Source: Solirubrobacterales bacterium
GTDB lineage: Bacteria; Actinomycetota; Thermoleophilia; Solirubrobacterales; 70-9
Assembly: GCA_017304845.1 (NCBI GenBank)
Contig: JAFKLL010000011.1
Coordinates: 17,480-81,479 of the forward strand
Reading direction: 5' to 3'
Length of the DNA stretch: 64,000 nt
How positions within the stretch are numbered: the first letter of the stretch is position 1; each line of letters starts with the position of its first letter. The position numbers and the translations under genes are program-made. The notes under the pieces were generated by a model. That model saw only the letters and a list, made by a program, of their open reading frames with translations, had not been told where the DNA came from and searched no databases. This document shows positions 40,063 to 50,800 of the stretch, one piece after another.

Positions 40063-40105
40063 CGGTCGCGTCCTGGCGCCTAGTTTCCGCGCCAGGACGC
40101 GACCG
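40063..40105. terminator. 17-bp perfect stem-loop between convergent genes
   Basis: CGGTCGCGTCCTGGCGC (40063-40079) and its perfect inverted copy (40089-40105) flank a 9-base loop. The stem lies 5 bp after the protease stop; the minus-strand gene's stop codon is in the loop and its last codons form the right arm. No T-run is needed for so stable a stem to act in a GC-rich genome. Confidence 0.75.
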
Positions 40106-41450
40106 TGTATCGCACTCTGGTCGTCCAGCCCCGGTCGTTCTCTTCTTTCCACCAGGCGAGCTGACTTCCATCGGGAGCGGTGTCCACCATCGCGGGCATC
40201 GGAGTGACCCGGCGGGGAATGGCAAACCGATAACGAGGTCGCTCGAAGCGACTCCCGGGATGCCAGGGTCGGAGTCCGAATGTGTGACGGAACCGATGCC
40301 CCGAGTCGGTCCAGGTGCGGGTCCAGAGGTTGACGAGGTTGCCGTTGGGCAGCGCGGCCGAGTCCAGGAGTACATCCCGGACTTTCTTCGGGTTCATCCG
40401 CACCCCCTTCATCGTCCTCACGGGTGAGGGCTCTCCTCCACCGTTGGCCCTTATGTACTGGTAGGCGGTCGGATGCCCGCCGCCCGTCGCCTTGGTCCAG
40501 ATCAGGGTCATCCGGCCGTTGGGGCTCACCGAAAGATCGCCGTTGGCGCTCCTGTACGTATCGGTGACGCTTGACATCGGAGGAAACGGGCTCCCGGGCT
40601 CCCGAACGGCGAGACGAAGCCCCGTCCACGTGCCGATCTTGAGGTACTGACGGCCGAGACGGTCGCTTTCCAGATCGAGACCCCAGACCGTGCATCTCGA
40701 GTTCGAGAGCTCGACGGGAGTCGTCTGACCGTTCCCGTCGAGATCGACGTAGTAGGCCGGGTTTCCGGATCCCGAGTTCGCGCAGGTGCCCGACCACGCC
40801 ACCGTCCCCCGACCCTCCGTCCGGGCAACTACATCCAGGTCGAATCCCACCGTCTCAGGATCCGTGCTCACGATCCGCCAGGGCGAGAAGCCTCCGCTTC
40901 CCGGCATCCGAGTCGCGGCCAGGACGCGGGCGTTGGGATCGTTGACGCCCCGCACCTCGACGCGACCGGCTATCGCCGTGCCGTCACTCCCGACCGAGAG
41001 CACCGCGTCGTTCGCGGGAAGGCCTTCGATCGTCTGGGGACTCGTCCACGCGGATCGCGGTCGGCTCGTGGCATATCGCAGGTATCCGTCGCGCCCCGGC
41101 CAAGTCACCACGGCCAGACCGCCGGCCCCGATCTCGACTTCGATTCCGCCGACGCCGGCCGGGCCCAACCGGACGGCCGGGCCGACGCCCGAGTCACCGG
41201 GTCGCTTGACTCGGGCAAGCGCCACCAGGCCGTTGCGACTCGACCGCCGCTCCAGCCATGCGATCACCACATGACCTCGATTGCCGACGTCGATGTCGAC
41301 GTCAAGGACACGGTGCTTGTTGGTGGTCGCTTCTCGTGGCTTCGTGAAATGAGCATCGGCGCTCGCCGACCAGCAGAACGCCGAGATGAGCACAACTAGT
41401 GAAAAGGCAATTGGACACCGCTGCTTCATGCGTGACGTCAACTCTCTCAT
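40080..41450 (-). CDS. secreted beta-propeller-like protein (paralogue of 59794-61149)
   Basis: A 456-aa exported protein. ATG 41450 is used; ATG 41429 starts directly at the signal peptide (MKQRCPIAFSLVVLISAFCW). After HFTKPREAT the protein has repeated blades of the form VVIAWLERR, LAVVTWPGRDGYLRYA, GRGTVAWSG and RMTLIWTKA, as in sialidase-like or exo-beta propellers. It closes with DGSQLAWWKEEN. The gene at 59794-61149 shares the start (TKPRPAT), several blades (LPxGR, PRYR/PRYG) and the ending SQLAWW, so they are paralogues. Function unknown. Confidence 0.7.
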   Translation of the reverse strand: MRELTSRMKQRCPIAFSLVVLISAFCWSASADAHFTKPREATTNKHRVLDVDIDVGNRGHVVIAWLERRSSRNGLVALARVKRPGDSGVGPAVRLGPAGVGGIEVEIGAGGLAVVTWPGRDGYLRYATSRPRSAWTSPQTIEGLPANDAVLSVGSDGTAIAGRVEVRGVNDPNARVLAATRMPGSGGFSPWRIVSTDPETVGFDLDVVARTEGRGTVAWSGTCANSGSGNPAYYVDLDGNGQTTPVELSNSRCTVWGLDLESDRLGRQYLKIGTWTGLRLAVREPGSPFPPMSSVTDTYRSANGDLSVSPNGRMTLIWTKATGGGHPTAYQYIRANGGGEPSPVRTMKGVRMNPKKVRDVLLDSAALPNGNLVNLWTRTWTDSGHRFRHTFGLRPWHPGSRFERPRYRFAIPRRVTPMPAMVDTAPDGSQLAWWKEENDRGWTTRVRYTVASWRGN

Positions 41451-41475
41451 GCTGATCAAACCGACCGGAAGGTAC

Positions 41476-43440
41476 TTAGTTGCTCGCCGATGGCCGACGC
41501 AACGCCAGGACGACGATCTCGTTCTCGCCTGACCTGAACCTGTCCGGCGGAAGAGTGAAGGCGAAATAGCCTTCACCGAAGGTCCGGAAGGTACCGACGA
41601 CGGTTCCATCGAGAGAAAGAGCGTATGTGTCCTCCGGCGATGGAGCACCCTTGACCCTCCCGGTCACATAGGCCGGGAGCACCTTGGCCTTGGGATTGAC
41701 GATCGTGACCGGCCACGGCGGGTCGAAACCGGCTTCCACCGGAGTCGCATCCGGGAGCGTCTCCGCCGGACGGCCGATCAGGTCGGCGTGGCCACCCATC
41801 GCCCAGGGTGAGCCACCCTCGAAGGTCTCGTCTCGTAGCCGTACGGCCTCGCGGCGGAGACGCTCGACCTGGGAGCGATCGATCGTGAACGTCCCCTCCG
41901 CGGTGCTCTCGACCTGGACTTCCGGCCTCGTCTGGGCCGCGCCCCGAAGGGAGCTTCCGACGAACTCGGGCATGGGTTCGAGCCCGGTCACCGCCGCCAC
42001 CGTGGGCAGCACGTCCAGCGTCTCGGCCGGTCGCGGGTCCGTCCGTCCCTGACTTTGGCCCGGGTACTTGACGAACAGCGGCACCGGGAGGATCCACCCG
42101 GCGTTGCCGGCATCGGCGTGGCGGCGCATCAGGCCGCTCTGGAAGCTGCCGCCGTGGTCGGCGACGACCACGAACATCGACTCGTCCCAGATGCCGAGCT
42201 GCTTCATGCGGGCGATGATCCGGCCCAGTTCGCGATCCGCGAAGGCGACCTGGAGCTGCTGACGCTGGAAAGCCGAATCGATCTCGCTCTGGGGCGATTC
42301 CCAGGGCACGCTCTGATCGCCGCCCTCGAGGTCGAGACCGGGGGCGAGCGGGGCCTCGAACTGCTGGCCGGATGGCAGGTAACGCCACGGGACATGCGGC
42401 AGCATCACGTGGACGAAGTCGAGCTGGTCACGGCCCGGGCGGAGGCCGGCGACGAACTGGTCCACGACCTTGGCCGGCTGGGGAGTGAGTCGGTTCGCCT
42501 TCGAGACCAGCGGCTCGGTCGCCTTCTCGGCCAGGTCGCCCGGAAGGGTCGTGCTGTTGTCTACCCCGTTGAGGATCAGGCGCGAGACCCGGCTGGACGC
42601 CGAGCCACGATCTGAGCACAGGTCATGCGGGCAGAGATCGGTCACGTTCTCATCCGCGTCGACCCGATAGCCGGCGCCGGCCAGGAGCGTGAAGAGGTTG
42701 TCCGGGTACCGGCCGGAACCCGGCGGGTCCTCGAGCTTGCCCCGCTTCGAGGCGAGGATCGCCGGCACCGCCGCGGTCGTCTCGTCCGCCACCGAGTAGG
42801 TGTTCGGGTACCAGGTCGCCCGCCGCTCGAGCGCGGCCAGGTTCTCGAACCGCGGGTCGATCCGCCCGTTCTCGTCCTCGATCGAGGCGAGCGGAAACTC
42901 GTCGAAGGTGACGACGACCACCGGGGTGCCGTTCGCGGTCGTGTCCGGCACGTCCGCCTGGCCGCTCAGGACCTGCCGGGCGGGAGCGGAGAGGAAGAGG
43001 CCGACCAGGACCACCGGGATCGAGAAGGCCAGCAGCCCGGCCATGCTCCGCATGAACGGAGTCCTCACATACAGGAGCCCGATCAGGACCGCGGCCGCGA
43101 GAAAGACGACGAAGGCGAGTGCCGACGGCAGCCCGAGCTGGCCGGCCGCCTGCCAGACCACCGCGCCGAGCAGCAGGCCGATCAGGGTCGCCCGGACCGT
43201 CCGGGCCGCTTCGGGAGAGAATCGATTGACCAGCCGCTCGACCGCCCAGGCCACGGCCGGAATCGCGAACAGCGTCACCAGAGCGAAGGCGACCAGGTCG
43301 GCGACGCCTATCCGAGATCTGGTGAATGCGTCAGGGCCGGACGTCGCGCCCTGGAAGATCGGCCAGGCGATCGCAATCGCCCATACCCCTGTGATCTCGG
43401 CCCAGCTCCTGAAAGCCGAGCATCCGTTCCTCTCGCTCAC
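41476..43440 (-). CDS. membrane-anchored sulfatase-family protein (LtaS-like layout)
   Basis: A 654-aa protein. The first 165 residues hold about four or five membrane helices (VADLVAFALVTLFAIPAVAW, AFVVFLAAAVLIGLLYV, GLLAFSIPVVLVGLF). An extracellular alkaline-phosphatase-fold domain follows: VVVVTFDEFPLASI with the metal-binding Asp, NTYSVADETTAAVPAIL where the catalytic Thr or Ser would lie, FVHVMLPHVPWRY and VVVADHGGSF with the second metal site. A C-terminal beta domain ends with EIVVLALRRPSA. The family transfers or hydrolyses phosphate or sulfate esters at the cell surface; the substrate here is unknown. GTG start without a clear ribosome site. Confidence 0.78.
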   Translation of the reverse strand: MSERNGCSAFRSWAEITGVWAIAIAWPIFQGATSGPDAFTRSRIGVADLVAFALVTLFAIPAVAWAVERLVNRFSPEAARTVRATLIGLLLGAVVWQAAGQLGLPSALAFVVFLAAAVLIGLLYVRTPFMRSMAGLLAFSIPVVLVGLFLSAPARQVLSGQADVPDTTANGTPVVVVTFDEFPLASIEDENGRIDPRFENLAALERRATWYPNTYSVADETTAAVPAILASKRGKLEDPPGSGRYPDNLFTLLAGAGYRVDADENVTDLCPHDLCSDRGSASSRVSRLILNGVDNSTTLPGDLAEKATEPLVSKANRLTPQPAKVVDQFVAGLRPGRDQLDFVHVMLPHVPWRYLPSGQQFEAPLAPGLDLEGGDQSVPWESPQSEIDSAFQRQQLQVAFADRELGRIIARMKQLGIWDESMFVVVADHGGSFQSGLMRRHADAGNAGWILPVPLFVKYPGQSQGRTDPRPAETLDVLPTVAAVTGLEPMPEFVGSSLRGAAQTRPEVQVESTAEGTFTIDRSQVERLRREAVRLRDETFEGGSPWAMGGHADLIGRPAETLPDATPVEAGFDPPWPVTIVNPKAKVLPAYVTGRVKGAPSPEDTYALSLDGTVVGTFRTFGEGYFAFTLPPDRFRSGENEIVVLALRRPSASN

Positions 43441-43470
43441 CCGTGCGGGAAGGCTATCCGCTCGGGGCTT

Positions 43471-44802
43471 CTACCGCCGGAAGCGCCTCAGCGTCACCAG
43501 GTCGGGCCCGGTCTCCGGGTCGACCTTGTGAATCGCGCCTCCGACCAGGACTCCGCGCTCACCCTGGGCCAGGATGGACGTGGCGGCGGTGGAGAGGTGC
43601 TTCGTGTCGATCAATGCCCCCCTCTTGCCGAAGGAGCGGGCGAGGTCGCCGCGACGATTCAGGGCGATCAGGACCGAGGAGCGCCTGTCGTCCGATCCCT
43701 TGGCCTCGATGGCCACCGTGCCGGCGATGGTGATCGCGCCGCTCTTGGTGACGGCGGCGCCGCCCAGCGCGACCGACGCGATCCGGCGATAGCCGGGCAC
43801 CGATCTCGCGGCGGGAACCAGGCGGGCCGGTGAGACCGTAGCCACGCCACGACGCCCGAACGACTTGATCCGGGCCCCGGAAGGAGCGAAGCGCTCGATC
43901 ACCAGGTTCCGGTTCCACGGAGCCGAAACCAGGGTGATCCGCCCATTCGCGTTCACGTCCAGCGCGGTCCGAGAGCGACAGGTGAGATTGCAGGGCAGGT
44001 CGGGATTCGCTTTCGAAGCGACGATCCCACGCCTGCCGAAGCCGTGATCGAGCTTGCCCGCGGCGGTCAGGCGAACCACCACCGGACGACCCGAGAGGAA
44101 GCCGGAAACCAGGATCTTGCCGCTCGGCAGGACCTCGACCTCGTCGAAGTCCGATCTGCCCGAGTGACCGTCCCGGGCGACGCGGACGGTCCCTCCCTTG
44201 CCGAAGCCGCGAACCAGCTCGCCACGGCTGGAGTACATCCGGACGAGGGCGGCACGGTCGTGCCACAGCGCCTCGTTGACGGAGCCGACCACGACGATCC
44301 TTCCCTTCCCGTCGATGTCGACATCGCGGTAGATCTCGCCGCCGCGGGACCGCAGCTTCGTCTTCACGACCCCGCCGTGACCGAAGCGGCGCTGAAGCGA
44401 GCCGCTCGGACGCAGCTTGGCGATCAGCGCCGCCCGGTAGTTCGCGAGCGCCTGGTCCTGCTCCGGCAGGCGATAGCCGACCGCGACTATCGAACCGTCG
44501 CGGCCGATCGCGACACCTTCGCCCTGGGCGGGGTTCATGCCCTTCTCGAATGGCGCGGCGAAGCCACGGCCGCCGAACGCCTTGTACCGGCTGCCGTCGG
44601 GCCGGAACTTGAAGACCCGGAAGGCCGCGGACTCCTCGCCCACCGCTCCCACCATTCCCACGTGGGATCCGGCCGGCTTCGCCTTGGCCAGATCCCAGAT
44701 GGTCGAGTCGTACGGGCCGGGAAACTGCGCGGCGCCCGCGGCGCCCGCCCAGACCGATGCCGCGATCAACCCCGCGCCCAACAAAGAAACGAACTTCATC
44801 AC
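43471..44802 (-). CDS. secreted delta-60 repeat (DUF5122) beta-propeller protein
   Basis: A 443-aa exported protein. AGGAGGGTCGTG precedes tandem ATGs; residues 4-24 are a signal peptide. It has repeated units of about 50-60 residues with the pattern LR-x-G-x-x-x-x-x-FG-x-GG, for example LRPSGSLQRRFGHGGVV, GELVRGFGKGGTV, AGKLDHGFGRRGIV and RRGDLARSFGKRGAL, the delta-60 repeat that forms a propeller. Between blades are strands such as IDGKGRIVVVGSV. Ligand and role are unknown. It lies 30 bp upstream of the sulfatase gene in the same direction, so they may share a transcript. Confidence 0.78.
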   Translation of the reverse strand: MMKFVSLLGAGLIAASVWAGAAGAAQFPGPYDSTIWDLAKAKPAGSHVGMVGAVGEESAAFRVFKFRPDGSRYKAFGGRGFAAPFEKGMNPAQGEGVAIGRDGSIVAVGYRLPEQDQALANYRAALIAKLRPSGSLQRRFGHGGVVKTKLRSRGGEIYRDVDIDGKGRIVVVGSVNEALWHDRAALVRMYSSRGELVRGFGKGGTVRVARDGHSGRSDFDEVEVLPSGKILVSGFLSGRPVVVRLTAAGKLDHGFGRRGIVASKANPDLPCNLTCRSRTALDVNANGRITLVSAPWNRNLVIERFAPSGARIKSFGRRGVATVSPARLVPAARSVPGYRRIASVALGGAAVTKSGAITIAGTVAIEAKGSDDRRSSVLIALNRRGDLARSFGKRGALIDTKHLSTAATSILAQGERGVLVGGAIHKVDPETGPDLVTLRRFRR

Positions 44803-44888
44803 GACCCTCCTAGCCAGAACGAACCATCGTGGTCAAAACACCACCCGCGATGGATATCAACCAGCAGCCGACGCCGAAGTTGCGCCGG

Positions 44889-47800
44889 CTACTCGTCTTC
44901 CCACTCGTCGACCGACTCGAGCTCGTCGCAGACGTCCCCGACCCCGTTGTCATCGAGATCGGCCTGGTCCTCGTTGTAGATCTCGACGCAGTTGTCGACG
45001 TCATCGGCGAACCCGTCGCCGTCGCCATCCGGGACCACACAGGCGTCACCCATCGCGTCGAGGTTCTCGTCTTCCTGGCCCGGGTTCGGGGTGGCCACGC
45101 AGTTGTCCGTCTCGTCCGGCACACCGTCATCGTCGGTGTCGGTCGAGTCGACCTCCTCGACCAGGCTGTACTCCGGCTCCTCGACCTCGCTGTTGGCGAC
45201 GTGCTCGGCGATCACCTCGTCGGGCAAGGCCTCCGGGTAGATCAGCACCTCGTCGATGCCGCCATCGACGAAACCGGACGTCCCGTCATCGGACCCGACG
45301 TAGGTGTTGACGTCGTCCTCGGTCTCGGGGAACACGCTCTCGCCGTAGCCGAGCGAGAACTCGAACCCGTCGACGAACAGGGAGATCTTGTCGCCCTGAA
45401 GCGTGCCGACCAGGTGGTGCCACTCGCCCACGGAAACCGGGTCGAAGGTCTTCACCGTCGGCTCTCCGGCCTCCAGGACCGAGCGGAAGACGATCTTGCC
45501 CTCGACGTTGCGGGTCAACTCGAGGCGTTCGTCACCCGACTCCTGCGAGTACAGGTACTCGACACTGGACGCGGGGTCGTCGAACTTCGCCCACATCTCG
45601 ATCGAGAATCCTCCGTCCTCGTACTGGGTGATGGTCGGAACCTCACCCAGATCGAGGTAGTCGTTCTGGCCATCCAGCTCGATCGACTGGTCGTCGGGAG
45701 AGGTCAGGATCGGGCTCTCCTTGCCGAGCTCGGGACCGTTGCCATCAGCGTTCGCACCGACTTCGTCGCTCGCGTAGGTCGCGTCGGGGGCGGGTACGAG
45801 AGCATTCTCGGCAACCACCCCGTTGTCCTCATCAAGCGGGTAGTCGAGGATGGGCTGGACCGCTTGGACCTCGGCATCGATCTCGTCGACGTCCGCGCTG
45901 TCGACCAGCGCCTTGGACTCCTCCTCGGCGGCGACCAACATGCTCGCCACCCCGGCCCGGTTCTCACCGTAAGTTCTGCCCTTGTACGACACGTTGGGGC
46001 AACCGTGAGGGATCTTCTCCTCACCGACATCGATGTGAACCGTGTCGCCGGAGTTGCCTCCGCACTCGAGCGTCAGGTCATTGCCCTTGTCCTTGGCGCT
46101 GAGATTGTCCTTGCCGTTGCGACCGAAGAGCCTGTCCTTGCCTCCGCGGCCGAGCAGCATGTTGTTGCCGCTGTCTCCGAGGAAGTAGTCCCCCTGCTCC
46201 GACCCCTCGAGGTCGTCGATGTTCTTCAGCGGTTCGAAGTGGCCGTCGTTGCACCTGTGGTTGGACTGATTCGGGCCGCGCACCAGACCTATCTGGTTGT
46301 CGCGGATGTCAGCGAACACCCCGATCCTGTCCCAGTCATCGGGGTCGTTCCCCCACTTGAACGGGTGGAACTGCGCGTTGTCGGAACCGCCGCTGCCGTC
46401 GATCGAGTCGTTCTCACAGAGCCCGGCCGAGATCAGGAGATCGTCGCCGCCCTGGCCGTTGACGCCATCGCCACCATCACCCTGGATGATCACGTCGTCG
46501 CCGCCGGCGCCGTTCAGCGTCTCGGTCCCGCCACGCTGGGTGGGGCCGTCGACGATCATCTCGTCCATCGAGCCACCCTGGAGCGTGTCGTAGTCGGGTC
46601 CGCCCAGCAGCGAGATCGAGGCGGAGTTGTTCTTCTCCGACAGGCTCTGGGCGACCAGGGTGTCGACGCCCTCGCCGCCCCACATGCTGACCACGCCCAT
46701 GTCGGACTTCCTGAGATTGCAGACCACGGATTCTCCCGCCAGACGGCATCCCTCTCCGGGTTCGAAACGGCTCGCCTGGTTCGCGTTCGCGGCCTTGAAG
46801 ATCACCTGATCGTTGGTGCCTTCCTTGAACATGAACCGGATGTTGTCGTCGAACTTGCTGCCGTTCACGAAGAGGTCGTTCTCACGTGAGTTGAGACTGT
46901 CCGGCTGCTGGAAGCCGACCTCGATCTTGTTCGGGTTGCGCTGGTCGAGCGAGTAGCCGGTGCCATCGCAGTGAGTAGAGCCCGACTTCGGCACGCACTG
47001 GTCGATGCTCGCGGCTCCTCCGGTGCCACCACGGAGGGTGGAGCTGGAGTTGCCCTTGATGAAGTCGCTTCCGCTGCCACCGTCGAGCACGTCCACGCCG
47101 CCTCCGCCGACGATGATGTCGGCGCCGGGGCCACCGAAGATCCGTTCGTCTGCGTTGCCGCCGAGAATCAGATCCTGGAAAGGCGAACCGAAGACCTTCT
47201 CGAAATCGCCCTCAGTCTCGACCTTGTTTGGATTCGTGTTGGTGATCTTGACATCGCCCGTCTTTTCTTCCTTGGGGATGTAGAGAAAGTCGGCCGCACC
47301 GCCGGTGTCGACCGGGCCGTTCCAGGCAACGTCCGTCTTGCCGTTCCTGAGGTCGACGACGACGCCGGGATCGCCCGAGCTCGCGTTCTTGGGGAAGCCC
47401 GAGACCGCCTGGCCCGTCAGGTTGTTCAGGTTCGAGATCTGATTGGACCCGGTGCCCGGTGTGGTGGCGTTCGCGAAGCTGAGCGTGTCGAACCCGCCCT
47501 CGCCGGTCATCCGGTCGAGGCCCTGGCCGCCGCGGATCACGTCGTCGCCACCGTTGCCCCAGATGTAGTCCGCTCCGGGGCCGCCGTCGAGGATGTCGTC
47601 CCCTCCGAGGTTGGCCTTCTTGTAGTCGCCGTACATGTGGTCGTCGCCGATGCCACCGAAGATACGGTCGTCGCCCGAGCCTCCGTAGATGGTGTCGTTG
47701 CTTCGATTGCCGCGGATGACGTCGTTGTCGCCACCACCCATCAGCACCTCGGAGCGAGCCGTGCCGATGATCACGTCACAGCCGGGGCCGCCGTCCACGA

Positions 47801-50800
47801 CCTTGACGTTCCGCGGGACGACGATGAAGTCCGAGTGCGGGGTGCCCGTCAGCTTTCCGCCGGAGATGTCGTAGTGCCGCTTCGTGGCGTTCGTCGCGCA
47901 GGCCGACGGGTTGCTTCCCTTGGGCACCAGGTTGATGGTCCCCTCGGCCGGCGTGTTCTTGCGCCAGGCCACCGGGGTCGCCGCGTTGCCGAGCGCGTCC
48001 TTGGCCTCGATGCGGTAGTCGTGCTCACCGACCGCCACCTGGTAGGGCAGCTCGAGATCGCGCAGCAACGACTGCTGGCAGGTCTCGAACGCGTACACGC
48101 AGTTGGACGTGTCCGTGTAGCGGAGGACGTTGTCGACGTAGACGTCGATCTTCTGGACTCCGGAGGAGTAGCCGCTGTCGGTCTCCTCGCCGTCGACCAC
48201 CTCGACCGAGAGGCCGAGGCCGGGCTCTTCGTCTTCCGTGAGGTCGCCGGTCGGCGTGCCGATCTCCGGCGCCGTGGTGTCGATCACGAACTGGCGTACC
48301 GCCGGGGAGACGTCCCGGTTGCCGGCCCCGTCCATCGCCCGCACCTTGAAGACGTGCTTGCCGTCGCTCAGGCCCGAGAGCGGCGCGCCGGTGCCGGCGC
48401 AGGGGTCGAAGGCGCCGAGGTCGAGCGAGCACTCGAAGTCGGCGCCCGGCTCGGAGGACTCGTAGGTGAAGGTGGGCGAGGTGTTGGCGCTCGGCTGCTT
48501 CGGTCCGGTCAGGATCGTGGTGTTCGGACGGGTGGTGTCGACGTCGAAGGACTGGGTCTTCGGCGTGGCCTCGACGTTGCCGGCCGCGTCGACTGCTCGG
48601 AGGCTGAAGACATGCGAACCGTCCGTCAGCGGGGAGGCCGGGGTCTCGCTCTTGCCGGGCCCACTGCAGGCCCGGAACGACTCCGCCTCGAAGTGGCACT
48701 GGAAATGCGCCTTGGAGTCGTTCGAGGAGAACAGGAAGGTCGGCTGGCGCTCGTCGGTCACCGAGAACGCCTCCGAGGTGATGGAGCTGGTCGGAGCGAC
48801 CGTGTCGACCGTGAACTCCCGCGAATCTGAGTTCTCGTCGTCCAGGTCGTCGAAGGACCTCACCCAGAAGATGTAGGTGCCGTCGGCGAGCGCCGGCGTG
48901 ACCTCGAACGGGTTGGCCTGCGAGCAGGGTGCGAACTCCGCCTCGTCCTCCGCGGTGCCGAAGGCGCACTCGAGGTTCTGCGGGTAGTCCGACTCGAAGG
49001 TGAACTCCGGGGTCGTGTCGTTCGTGTAGGTGCCCGGGCCGGTGAGGATCTCGACGTCCGGGCCGGTCGTGCGGACGGTGATCGTGCGACTGGCCGGAGT
49101 GCTGTCGATGTTCCCCGCCTGGTCGATCGCCCTCGCCTCGATGGTGTGGGAGCCGTCCGACATGTCGGCGGCGACGTAGCCATCGGTGCAGGGCTCGTAG
49201 TCTCCGCCGTCGATCCGGCACTCGAAGGTGACCTCCGATTCGTCCGAGTCGAAGGCGAAGCTGGCGCGGTCCCGACCGATGGTCCCGGTCGGCCCGGAGT
49301 CGAAAGACGTCTCGGGCTGATCGTTGTCGATCTCGAAGGTCGCGGTCCGGGTGGTGACGTTGGAGGCGTCGTCGGTCGCCCGCACGCGGAAGACCCTGGA
49401 GCCGTCGCTGAGGTCGGAGGCCGGCTGATGCGCGCCGGTGCCGGAGCAGGGCCCGTAGCCGGGGACGCCATTGTCGATCGAGCACTGGACGGTCACCCCG
49501 GCCTCGGCGGTGAACTCGAACACCGGGCGGCGGTCCTTGGTCGGGATCCGCGGGTAGGTGTCCAGGCTGAGGCTGGGCGGGGTCAGGTCGATCGTGAAGT
49601 CGCGGACCGCGGGGGTCGGGTCGACGACGCCCATCGGGGTCACCGAACGGACCTGGAACTGGTGGGCGCCCTCGGCCACGTCGGTGGCCTCGTATCCGTT
49701 CTTGTCACAGGCCGCGAACGGCTCCGCGTCGAGCTTGCACTCGAAGGTCAGGTCGACGTCCTGGCCGTAGTACTCGAACTCGAAGTCGTCCTCGGGGATC
49801 GAGCCCGAGGGCCCGGCCGAGATGGTCGTCTCCGAAGGACCGACCCGGAAGGTGGCCTGGGCCGGAGAGCTGTCGACGTTAGCCGCCCAGTCGATGGCCC
49901 GGACCTTGAAGGTGTGGAGGCCGTTGGTCAGCGTGTTCGGGATCGCGTAGCCGCTGGACGGGCAGCTGGCCCAGGCCCCGGCGTCGATCTGGCACTGGAA
50001 GGTCGAGAACAGCTCGCTCGAGTGGTAGGCGAACTTCTTCTCGGTGCCCGGACCGGAATCGATGATCGTGTCCGGCTTGGTGCGGTCGACGATGACCGGC
50101 ACGGTCTGGAGGGTCGAGGTGTTGCCCTTGGCGTCCTGGGCGTAGATGGTGAGGTCGATGACGCCCATCTTGAGGTTCGGCGGGTAGTTGAGGTTCGCCG
50201 TCCAGGTCGCGGGGCAGGGATTCGACGAGATGCCGGTACAGGTCGGATGCTCGGTGACGGCGGCGCTGTATCCACCGCCCTCGACCTCGCCGATCACGAC
50301 GAACTTGGCGACGCCGAGACCGCCGTCGCGGCCGGTCACGGGCACCGCGGTGTTGACGCCGATCGGGGTGCCGACGGTGACCGTGTCGAGGGTCGGGCTG
50401 ACCCCGTCGGCGAGGTAGATCGACGCGGAGCTGACCGCGAAGTCGCGGCCGCAGACGATGTTGACCGCGGAGCTGGCCGCGCCGATGCCGGCGACCGCGT
50501 GCCTGGTGCCGGTCGTGCCGGCGGTCGACGAGTCATACGAGCCGGAGGCCATGCCGACGGTCGGCGAGAAGTTCTTGATCCACGGCCAGGTGCCGGTGGA
50601 GTTCTTGTAGAGGCCCGCGTACATGTGCGGCTGCGCGGCGCCGGTGCAGTTGTTCGCGGTCGAGTTGAGGCCGAAGACGACCCTGGAGATGTATGCGTCG
50701 GAGCCGCCCGGCGCGTTGTACACCCACTGGCCGTAGCTGTTGGCCGCGTAGTTCACATTGGCCTTGCTGCGCATGTACAGACCGCCGGCCCCCCAGCAGT

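Noticed and set aside
46100..47750. Possible CRISPR-like repetitive DNA
   Set aside because: The periodicity comes from RTX protein repeats in the adhesin gene; no equal direct repeats with unique spacers are present.
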